From Synanceia verrucosa (Eukaryota; Chordata; Actinopteri; Perciformes; Synanceiidae), in contig CM056550.1 of the NCBI GenBank assembly GCA_029721515.1, positions 31,273,119 through 31,337,118 of the forward strand: a stretch of 64,000 bases of DNA, in the 5' to 3' direction. This document shows positions 32,833 to 42,471 of the stretch, one piece after another. The position numbers were made by a program, and so were the translations under genes. A model generated the notes under the pieces. It saw only the letters and a program-made list of their open reading frames with translations, made no database searches and was not told the origin of the DNA. Numbering within the stretch: position 1 is the stretch's first letter; each line of letters starts with the position of its first letter.

Positions 32833-33945
32833 ATCAATACTGAAAAATCCTGTTGCAGCACACACAAAGAATATTCAAAATATTCACGTCCTGAAAATAT
32901 TTAAAACTGAAAAGGCAACATGGTGCTCTGTTGCTATCTAATGGTCTAGTTTACTTGTACTAACACATTGGCTCATATGCTTATTGATGATAGCAGTGAG
33001 TCAGCAGAAAGGAAACGAGGATGCTCATTGTTTCACTGACTGCTCAGCTTTTGTTGCAATGCTATGTATTGTTTGGTTCACTTTGTACTGTCTTATAATT
33101 GTGCTGTTTATGCACAATTTCTCTGACAACCAGAAAATTCTTGCTTTGAGACATGAAAATGAGTTTTAGTCTCAGTCCACATGAGCTGGTGTGTGTGCGT
33201 GGATGTGAGAATAACCTGTTTAAGTGTGTAGTGCTGGGACATAAGAGCCTGGACCATTTCTGGCAGCGCTATGGGGACCTCGGTCAGACGGTCGGAGAAA
33301 GCTGCCAGCAGCTGCTGGGACCTCTGGAGCCACTCCTGTCTTCCGGTGTAGTGGGACAGACGCAGGAGGTTAGATGCTGACACTGAGTTTGCACTTGGCT
33401 CAGCTCCGTCCTGATCTGAGAGACAAAGACAAACAGTTCAACAGTTATAAGCCAAGTTCTCACCTAAATGTGTTAAAATTTAAACCAGATTTCAAGGAAG
33501 ATGACTAAAGAAAATGTAAATGAATGCACTACTTATATTCAACATGATAAATATGAGCTAGTTCATCAAGATAATCAGTAGGTGGTGCCAATTCTCCATT
33601 CAGAAAACAATTGCAGAAGAAGGTGCAGAAAGATGTTGTGATTAAAAAAAACCCTATTGAAGCTCAAATGGGGAAAAACAATGTAGGAAAGATTGAGGAA
33701 GATTAAATCAGCTGAAGACACTTTTCATCTCCTAAGTGGAGCAGAAGCTTCAGTGGGCCTTGAGGTTGCGTGCTTCATACACGTCACCATTTATTTGCTA
33801 AACCTGATTACACGACAAACTTTTCCACAGCCTCTGTTAAGCTATGTTATATTTCTGCATGTAATGCATTCACCAGTTAGTGATCTGGCCCATTGTTTAG
33901 ACAAAAAATGGATTAGTTGGGTTGAACTGTCTGAACCTCAAATGA

Positions 33946-34368
33946 TTAACTCTTTGAATGTGATTGACGAGTTACGTTGTCAAAGTGTTTTTTTTTGTTT
34001 TTTTTTTACAGTAGGTCGCTAATCATGGTCTCCCGCAGCCCATGAGCAATTTCAGGGCTGCTGTGATTTGTAGTCGGGACAAAAAGGGTTAACATGCGCC
34101 ACGGAGATCAAAGCAGGAAGTGGAGACGTAATTAGAGAGCAAAACAAACAGATTCAGGACAAAAAGTGGTGATTTTGGTGAAAGTGGCCTCTACTCTCCT
34201 CCAGATAAAACAAGAATGGAACAAGGTAAAAAAAAACTTTTTTTCACGATGAAATAGAGTCTCTTCTTTCATTTGAGCTACTCTGTGTTTTCAGAGACAT
34301 GGTGCAAAATATTCTGTGGATCTAGAAGGCACTCGATTTTAAAAAACGGCTGGCACTCAAAGAGTTAA
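33946..34368. mobile_element. piggyBac-like MITE, arm 1 copy
   Basis: It begins TTAACTCTTTGAATG and ends GGCACTCAAAGAGTTAA, inverted repeats that include TTAA, the target used by piggyBac elements. The interior is non-coding with long A/T runs. Related copies lie at 53402-53826 (arm 2) and 62379-62860. Confidence 0.7.
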
Positions 34369-34939
34369 ATATCTGAAAATTCCCAGTAATATAAATGCTG
34401 TATTGTGAGTTGATATGAATGCAACATATTGTGTTAAATGGTCATGAAATATCAAGCTCAACTTTGATTATGTTGACCTAAGCTCCAAGTTCTGACTTCC
34501 AGCGAACACACCTTAAGGCAAACTCTTACTCCCCAGGGTCCTAAAGAGGAACTAAAAAGTCACTTTTAACAGTAAGGTGTTACTTTTTGGTAAATAAAAT
34601 TGGCAAATATGTTTCCAAACAGATGCTGTATATCATTTTAAGGTTACTGCTAAAAACAAATACACACCAGGGAGTGTGGCAGGACTGAAAAAAGCAACAT
34701 GGCGGGCATGAAGCAGAACTCCATTCAAAAAAAAAAAATCAATGAAACTAACAAAGCAGTCATAACTAACATGGAAACTTGCTGATAAAATCAGATTAAC
34801 CATCTTTCCTAAGCTGTTCAAGCTTCTGCTGTAATTTGGCAAACAAATAATCCACCAATCCACCATGGACTGAAACCGAAAGAGATGTTCTCTTTATAAA
34901 CACAGCAATAATTAGAGCTAGTGTGGTGTCACTAACAAC

Positions 34940-36270
34940 AACTAAGAACTAACAACAGTGATGGGTTATACCATAACAAAAAATGTCAATGTCTCAATAA
35001 CTTGTGGTATGTTCTTCAGCATCAATTACAGCTTGACAACGAAGTCTCATGCTGTTCACAAATCAACTTATTGTCTGCTGAGTCATGATATTCCACTCTT
35101 CTTGAAGAGCTGCCCTCAGGTCATTGAGGTTCTGGGGTGTGGGGTTACAACCCTCAACATGATGAATTAGCTGATCCCATAGGTTTCCAACAGCGTTGGC
35201 GGCCATCATTTCTGCTCAGTGTGAATTGACTGACAAAACGAACTGTATCAGGTTATATTTGTGCAACATTCCTGAGCAAATAAAGACAGATTTTGAACGA
35301 GCAAATGCACAAGCAGGATAAACACTGAGACTCAGCGGGGATTATATCACAAGCAAAAATAAATCTACTAAGCACAGAATATATTAATGTGCTCAAATCT
35401 GCATTTGTTTGCTCAAAACCTGAGTTTGTCCACTTAGGAATGTGGCACAAATACAATGCCATATAACTGTTGGTGGCTTCCGTTGTAATCGCTTACCGGC
35501 TCCATCTGAGAACAGCTCGCGGCTGCAGCGAGACAGAGGTTGCCTATTGTCTGAGGCACATGATCACGGTGCTGATGGGATACTATTGTTGTGGATTTCA
35601 GTGAGCAACAGTTTGTGCAAAACTTCTGTGTGTCCCGGGAGTATAATACATTTAATTTGCGAACGAACCAAGAAGTATTTACTCCGGTCTTGTTGGTCTC
35701 AATAACCCTGCCCCAAGCCCCCGACGTAATTGGTGCTTAAGCTCTGGACCAGCAAAGAATTGGTGCTTACCTGGCTCCTGTTTTTAGGATCAGGAGCCGG
35801 TGCTTAGGCTGTGGAAACATAAAGAACTGGTGCTAAGTCAGGCTCTAGCCCCAAACCAGCCCTGGAACCACCCCGGTGGAAAAGAGTATAATAAGGTGGT
35901 CATTTACATGTGATGTGGCCCAATGACGTCCACTTCTTTGCCTTTCTGTGACTCTTCTAGTCTCTCTGTGTCTATGTTACAACCTGCTGATGACACTCTG
36001 TGTCACTCTAAGCTCAGTGGCAACTTCCCTCTGAGAGCATCCTGTTTGAAGTCTCTCAATGACCAGGTACTGCTGATCGATTGTTAGGTGTCGTCTTGGT
36101 CTCAATGATGTCAAAATGTGAACAAAATGATGAAGATGACTATTTAAATACAAATTGTCATAGAACCAGAACATTTAGTGGTCAATTCATGGATCGTGGA
36201 TTTGTTGCGATTTTTGCAGTTAATCACCTTGTTAGAAAACACCATGTTATGCATATACAGTATATACATT
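34940..36270 (-). mobile_element. Relic of an older Tc1/mariner transposon, arm 1 copy
   Basis: On the minus strand, a transposase N-terminal helix-turn-helix (LTIDQQYLVIERLQTGCSQR, VTQSVISRL) lies at about 36100-35980. The C-terminal end (NLWDQLIHHVEG, LRAALQEEWN) lies at about 35190-35060 with stops and shifts. The catalytic core is missing. The same relic in arm 2 (47830-50530) is interrupted by a younger Tc1 element. Confidence 0.7.
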
Positions 36271-36633
36271 AGGGCTAGCTAGGTCAGCATGGTGTCTTCA
36301 CAATTCAACTCAAAGGGTACAGAATGATGAAGCATTTCGAAGACGACAACATTGAAAATGGTTATCTGGAGATGAGACAAGATTCAGGGCCTTCTGACAA
36401 TTAGGTCTGTTGCAGAAATTGGTAAGATAGTCAGTTGTTTGTGAAGAAATGGTTGTGTGCTACATGTGCGAAAGAGCAACTCCAGACAACGTCCAGAGAA
36501 TCAGTTGTTTCATGTGAGAAAACGACAACTGTTTGCCACCCAAGAGCCTGGGTATTTAAGATGTGCAAACATGAATGTTTCCATCCCTCACCCTCTTTGA
36601 GCTGCAGCAGCACGGTGCTGTCGCTGGGATTGC

Positions 36634-37170
36634 ATACAAGGATGCACACCCTCCCCTACTGTACAACACGAAGGAGACTGGAATTAGTCAGTGACTTCAG
36701 GTGTCATCTGCAGAGCCGTCATTGATATCTGTAATATTAATGTTGCATATGATGCCAGCGTGCATGGAGACACACAGGCTCAATGGAGAGCTGCGCTCCA
36801 GCTGGCTGCTGTGACAGGTCACTGACACTGTGTTTCTGCTTACAGTCAGTGATCCCTGAGATTCAGACATGAATCTAACATGTTTCACACTAGCCCGAGT
36901 TACATTAATACGTGTACTAGTCATATTATATTTCCCATTTCAGGAGTTCCGGTCGAAATTGTCCCACACAAAACTCCTTTTTGCTCTCTTCATCTTCGCT
37001 GTAAAGTGGGCTGTGATGGAATGCACGTGATGGCATGTGTTGCACCTGTCGACACGCCCCCATGAGTTGATTGAATTACGTAGCTTAAAAACAAAATTGA
37101 CCGTTAGTATTAATCGGTTAGAGTTACTGTTATCGGTTAACGGTTAAACGGTTAACCATGTGCATCCCTA
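36634..37170. mobile_element. Arm 1-specific segment with a hAT-like terminus
   Basis: This stretch replaces the main part of a spata20 exon and its flank (46500-47476 in arm 2). It ends ACGGTTAACCATGTGCATCC followed by CTAATG. Such NNGGTTAACCG-rich ends next to ATGCAC are typical of fish hAT-like elements, but I do not find the matching opposite terminus, so it may be a truncated insertion. Confidence 0.4.
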
Positions 37171-38191
37171 ATGTTAACACAGAGGAAGAATGTTTTTAAA
37201 ATTTCACCTCATGATAAATAAAAGTGTCTACAACAATGCTTATGGATCTGAGACAGAGGAGTCAGATGATCACAAGGCTTATTGATAGATCAATAAAGAA
37301 GCTTAAAGGAGCAGCTGTGAATCTGAACTTCATCTGCAACCACCAAGTTTCCATCCTTCAAGTCCTTTCTCTTGAAAAACTCAAGCATACTGCTTGATAT
37401 AACTTAATATAATGCATGAAAACCACCTTTGTGGTGCTTGTCCAAGCAAGCTTACAGGAGTAGCCTCTTCCTGTCTTGTTCTGGTGCAGAAAACTGTGCT
37501 GGGTCTATTACTGCCCTCTTGTGGCGAAAAAGTGCAACATGTTCAGTCCAAACATGAACAAGCCAAGAAAAGCCACCACAAAACGTATCCACTATTACAT
37601 TATAAAAACTAAAAGAAAGGATGGGAACCCTCCGGTTGGTTTAGCAAATGCACATTTGGTTAATCACTGCAATGAAGTCAGATTGGGCAAGAAATGGGTC
37701 CTAAATGAGCCAATAGGTCTGACTAAACTGAAAGCAACATGGATTTATATTTAGATCTATTTTAGAGAAACGGTTAAGTTATCCTGGAAAGTTATTTATG
37801 CAAAACATTTGCATTCGCTCAAAAGGCATGGGGAGGATACATAATTTTCCAGGATAAATTACACATTTCCAGGACATTTGAACTTTTTTCTCATTTTCCA
37901 TGTTTCCCATGACTGGAAAATTGGTCAATGACTTTCCAGGTTTTCCAGAATGTGTGGAATGCCCCCCTTCTCTCACTCTGCAACATGTCATCTGGCTGAG
38001 GGAACTCCTGCTTCAGATCGGATGACAACCTCTGAAAAAAATCTTAAGAGGGCCTCACTGACATACAAACACAAAGAAAATGTAAAAAGCCTCTCAGAAA
38101 TACTCAACAGGCATTTCATTGCCACCTTCAATAGTGCATGTTAAATGAGTCATTTCCCTGAGATAAAGCGCCTTGTCAGTCTCCCGGATCA

Positions 38192-39483
38192 TAAAAGTGA
38201 TACAATATCAATATATACCTATAACTATAATTTGTACATATATAACCCCTAAAAAACATAATAAATTTGACCTTAATATCCCGGATACGTTATAAATGTA
38301 ATACATACAAGGAACACTCTATAATTGTTTATGGGACTGTAATAAAGTATGCATTTTTTGGACCTCTGTGGTATGTCATGTATCTCAATGAGTATCCTCA
38401 TTTATTCTCCTATGTCCTAAACTATGTTTACTTAGCATATATCCTGGGAACTGTGGACTTTCTAAGAAGGAGAAGAAGATGGTGGACTTGTGTCTGCTCC
38501 AGGCCAGATGCTCGAGACACGTTGGAGAAACGTGGATTTCCCCTCTAATGGAATGTGGTTTAAAAAAACCTGACATCATGCTTATGACATTCTGATTGGA
38601 CTCTTTGATGAAGCACGTCTTTAAAAGGAGAAATATTCGGAGGTATCTGTGGCTGGTAACATGGTAAAGAAGAGGAGCTCCGAATTCTCAAAAATTTGGA
38701 GTTCCTAAGCTCCTTTAACTTTTTGAACTAAGTAAAGAATGCAGATTTAAAGGATGCAATGGAAACACACCTTTGTTTGTCATTGCAGTGTGTTGTGATG
38801 TAGTGTTGTGTTGTTGAAAATCAATAAATACATACATGTTTTTAAAAAAAAAAAAAAAAAAAACACACAAAACACAAAAATACTGACAAGAGATCCAAAG
38901 AGACTCAAAGAGACACCAACTGTGAAAAGGAAAATAGTATTGCATAAAATAAACACAAAAAATGCATGTTCTCCCTGTGTCTGCGTGGGTTCTCTCCGAG
39001 TACTCTGACTTCCTCCCACCATCCAAAAACATGCATGGGGATTAGGTTAATTGGCTAATTTAAATTGACCGTAGGTGTGAATGTGAGTGTGAGTGGTTGT
39101 CTGTCTCTATGTGCCCTGTGATGAACTGGCGGCTTTTCCAGGGTGTACCCTGTCTTTCGTCCTAAAACAGCTGGGATAGGCTCCAGCCCCCCCTCGACCC
39201 TATGAGGATAAGCGGTAATGGATGGATGGATAATCGCAAAGAAATGATAAATGACAACATAGAGAAGCAAACTGACTACAAAAGGAAGAAAAATTACTCA
39301 AGCAAGGACCAAAATAACCACAGACAAAAAATACATCAAAAACAACTGAACAATCAAACAGTGACACAAAAGAACAACAAAAACAAAAACAGGCTAAACA
39401 CCTGTAAAGTGTAGCAGGGACTGCTTCATAATCCCTACATGCACTGAAGCATAAACTTGTATGGAAACTCATCCAGACTTTAC
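38192..39483. other. Unique spacer between arm 1 and the spata20 exons
   Basis: It holds an AT-rich stretch with a poly(A) run (38830-38860) and one SINE (38962-39232). The spata20 exon expected here on the minus strand (the LSAYARVG counterpart) is not found. Confidence 0.5.
38962..39232 (+). repeat. tRNA-derived SINE, 5'-truncated
   Basis: Body GTGTCTGCGTGGGTTCTCTC, AAACATGCATGGGGATTAGG and tail GGTAATGGATGGATGGATAA. The tRNA-like head is absent. Same family as 13045-13405, opposite orientation. Confidence 0.8.
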
Positions 39484-40001
39484 CATTCCAGGAGGCCAAC
39501 ATCTTGGTGTCCAGGTGTGGGCGTGGCCGACTCTGCCTCACTTCTGCCATCTTGGTCTTGGCCAGGAGCTCGTTGACTTTCTCTACACCAATGCCAAAGC
39601 GAGCAGCCGTTAACTCCACCGAGTAACGTACGATCAAGCACATTCTGGCCCTGCAGCTCCCCGTGAGGGTCCTGGCAAAAACAGCACAGGGGAGGGTGTT
39701 CACAGAGATGAACTCCCACCAGTTGCAGCATATCTGGGGCAATACAAGAAAGGGTTGCAATGGCTGCATAATGAAATTATAAAATCACCTGTTCTGGAGT
39801 GACATTGCCTTGCTCCTTGACACCATAGTAGTGCATGAAGACGTCTGCTTGTGTGGCACCTCCAGTGGCGCCCTCGACCACATCTGCTAACAGCTCCCGA
39901 ACTTCTGAGGCCGTCCAGACGCAGAAAGCCCCCTCACGCTTCTCTGGCCCCCCTGACGCTGGGACAGAGTCTGCATCCTCTGCACTGTAGAAACCTCCAG
40001 A
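39484..40001 (-). CDS. spata20: spata20 exons on the minus strand
   Basis: SPATA20 is a thioredoxin-like plus (alpha/alpha)6-barrel-like protein; its activity is unclear. Exon 40001-39789 (71 codons, phase 0) reads SGGFYSAEDADSVPASGG, REGAFCVWTASEVRELLADV and EQGNVTPEQ. Exon 39671-39484 reads DPHGELQGQNV, then shifts frame and continues LIVRYSVELTAARFGIGVEK and RPRPHLDTKMLASWNG. The human protein has the same order (GGFYSAEDADS, GELQGQNVL, RYSLELTAARFG, KPHLDSKMLAAWNG). One extra T on the minus strand near 39638 explains the shift: the exon is 188 bp where 187 is needed. Later exons lie on the opposite strand across the gap. Confidence 0.85.
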
Positions 40002-40434
40002 CTGTGTCAGAGGACAGACAGCAACAGGAAGGTGAAAAGAGAGAAAGCTGCAATTTGTTGCAACGCTGGCTTCAGATCAGGATTATGTAAGGTATAAACA
40101 GCACATTTTCACAGCAAATGATAAAAATATATGATGATGAGTTATTAGAGAAGATGACTTTGAAAGTCAGTGAATTAATACCGTTCTGAAATAATGATTT
40201 TACTTTTACTGCCCAGTTTCAAGTCAACTACTGACTGGTGTGGTCTGCATCTGATCACACCTCCAACAGTCACGGTGCACAGATCATGGCGTACACTTTG
40301 ACATCACTGCAGGGAGGCCAAAGGTTAAGCCACCTGAGGTCAGTGAAAGCAAGAGTCTGAGGGGATTTAAGTTCAAATGAAATACATGACCAACTAGAAA
40401 AGCACTCAGAGAGTGCAGACCTCCGCCACGGCGG

Positions 40435-41330
40435 CGACTTTTTATTTAAAGTTACCCCCGCGACTTCCGGTCTAGCTGGCTAAGGGATGGCAGCATAAAG
40501 TATCAGGCTCCCGACAGTAAAATTTATTACGACCCGATTACAACTCGAAACTCGCCACAGACACTTAAATATAAATGTAAATGAAATGGGTCAGAGATTA
40601 TGCCCCAAAGAACTAAGAAACGTGTCGCACAAAAGAAGAAAAAAGACGATATGGAAGAAGATCGAGAATCGCAAGCTAGCGATGACATGCTAGCAGACGT
40701 GCAACAGAATGACCTGGAACAGAGCCAGGATGCTAACCTGGGAATCATCTTGAAAGAGCTGCGTGAATTTAGAAAAGACTCCAGCCAGAAACTGAACGAC
40801 ATCCGCGAGAACATCCATCCATCCATCCATTATCTACCGCTTATCCTCATAGGGTCGCGAGGGGGCTGGAGCCTATCCCAGCTGTCTTAGGGCGTAAGGC
40901 AGGGTACACCCTGGACAAGTCACCACCTCATCGCAGGGCACATAGAGACAGACAACCACTCACACTCACACCTACGGTCAATTTAAATTAGCCAATTAAC
41001 CTAATCCCCATGCATGTTTTTGGATGGTGGGAGGAGGCCGGAGTATAATATTAAAAAAAATTAATTAAAATTATTAAAATTAATAGCGAGAATATTAATA
41101 AGATATACCAAAGAATGGAAGAGACGGAGGAGCGGATAGACCATGGCGGAGACTCGAATCCAGTCCACAGAGGAAGTTTTGGTTGAGTTGGTTGAGGCGC
41201 AAACAGAAGCTAAACTGGTGGACCTGGAAGGGCGGTCACACCGGGAGAATGTCAGACTGTATGGGGTGAAGGAGGGAGCTGAAGAAGGCGCAGCAACAAT
41301 GATAACATTTGTGGAAGACTTGCTAATTAA
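40435..41330 (+). mobile_element. L1-type LINE: ORF1 fragment, interrupted by a SINE and the gap
   Basis: The frame from ATG 40600 (MPQRTKKRVAQKKKKDDMEE, then an acidic/polar stretch and LKELREFRKDSSQKLNDIRE) resumes after the SINE. It continues with IYQRMEETEERIDH and, one base out of frame, AETRIQSTEEVLVELVEAQT, then LEGRSHRENVRLYGVKEGAE. A coiled coil followed by an LEGRSxRENVRxYG motif is typical of L1 ORF1 nucleic-acid-binding proteins. ORF2 would lie in or beyond the gap at 41331. Confidence 0.8.
40815..41085 (-). repeat. tRNA-derived SINE inserted in the L1 ORF1
   Basis: The tail GGATGGATGGATG (minus strand) lies at 40815 and the body runs to about 41045, followed by A/T-rich sequence. 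A near-perfect target duplication GCGAGAACAT (40805-40814) / GCGAGAATAT (41086-41095) brackets it. The head is missing. Confidence 0.75.
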
Positions 41331-41830
41331 NNNNNNNNNNNNNNNNNNNNNNNNNNNNNNNNNNNNNNNNNNNNNNNNNNNNNNNNNNNNNNNNNNNNNN
41401 NNNNNNNNNNNNNNNNNNNNNNNNNNNNNNNNNNNNNNNNNNNNNNNNNNNNNNNNNNNNNNNNNNNNNNNNNNNNNNNNNNNNNNNNNNNNNNNNNNNN
41501 NNNNNNNNNNNNNNNNNNNNNNNNNNNNNNNNNNNNNNNNNNNNNNNNNNNNNNNNNNNNNNNNNNNNNNNNNNNNNNNNNNNNNNNNNNNNNNNNNNNN
41601 NNNNNNNNNNNNNNNNNNNNNNNNNNNNNNNNNNNNNNNNNNNNNNNNNNNNNNNNNNNNNNNNNNNNNNNNNNNNNNNNNNNNNNNNNNNNNNNNNNNN
41701 NNNNNNNNNNNNNNNNNNNNNNNNNNNNNNNNNNNNNNNNNNNNNNNNNNNNNNNNNNNNNNNNNNNNNNNNNNNNNNNNNNNNNNNNNNNNNNNNNNNN
41801 NNNNNNNNNNNNNNNNNNNNNNNNNNNNNN
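41331..41830. other. Assembly gap, exactly 500 N
   Basis: A second gap of exactly 500 N. It sits between the minus-strand spata20 exons and the plus-strand ones, at the middle of the inverted structure. Confidence 0.95.
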
Positions 41831-42471
41831 TTTTTTTTTTAAAAAAGCTTGTTCCTTCCTGTCTGGATGTTTCATCCTTTGACAGTTGACAGTCAGATTT
41901 ATGAACTATGAACACTTTTTTTTTTTAACAGTATGAAGATGTGCATAGATTATTATAGAGGCACAAATTGTCACTTTCCATTAATATGATGCCAATTTGG
42001 ACACTCCTCACATTGTTTGTCCAGCACGTTGTCTCAGATGTGATTAATTACAAGAACACACACCCTCAAATTTATCTCCCAGGGCTGACGTCTCAAGACA
42101 GAGTGTGTTAGTGAGGTAATGAGGCTCTGCCATCCTGAGAACTTTCCAATTAGAAGCGAGGCTCTCCTTCTCCTCTCTAATGAAGAAACCCCTCCATTAA
42201 TCACCTGTCCTCTGCTGCAACACTTTGAAGACCAGCCTGTGCACTCGCCAGGCTTTGATACACTACATGAAAGAGGAGTGGAGGGAGAGAGGGAGGAATG
42301 GATAGAGAGAGGGTGACCGGAGGAATGAGAGGGAACAAGGAAAGTTCAAAGAGTGGGAGAAATAACTAAGCAGGAATAGCGGAGCTGCTGCACTCAGCGA
42401 GCAGAGAGATATCCATTTTCAAACTAATCATCCCTCCATCATCATCATTTCTACTTCTTCTTCCCCGTCAG

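Larger units (their letters stand above)
30890..36633 (-). pseudogene. spata20: spata20 exon copies in arm 1 (incomplete)
   Basis: On the minus strand: the tail of the GGYFCSDPGDSTVLLQLKE exon (only about 36633-36592), the DQDGAEPSANSVSASNLLRL exon (33415-33216, complete, 200 bp) and the IVICGQRDAQDTASLLAAVN exon (30970-30890, complete, 81 bp). Splice sites match the plus-strand copy in arm 2. The first exon is cut where the arm-specific segment 36634-37170 begins, and the preceding LSAYARVG exon is absent between 38191 and 39483. This copy therefore cannot make a normal product as assembled. Confidence 0.8.
29528..38191 (+). repeat. Inverted duplication, arm 1 (about 8.7 kb)
   Basis: This segment reappears in reverse complement at 45481-58056. 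The outer edge is CTGATGCCACACTCTCTG here versus CAGAGAGTGTGGCATCAG near 58040. The inner edge is CAGTCTCCCGGATCAT here versus ATGATCCGGGAGACTG at 45481. Matching blocks are found throughout (exons, MITEs, non-coding DNA) with only scattered differences, many in homopolymers. Arm 1 lacks the Tc1 element (48480-50035) and about 2.4 kb matching 50706-53068. It carries its own 0.54 kb segment at 36634-37170. Confidence 0.9.

Noticed and set aside
41061..41915. Frames spanning the second gap
   Set aside because: They consist mainly of N. The left end is L1 ORF1, the right end is a poly(T) stretch.
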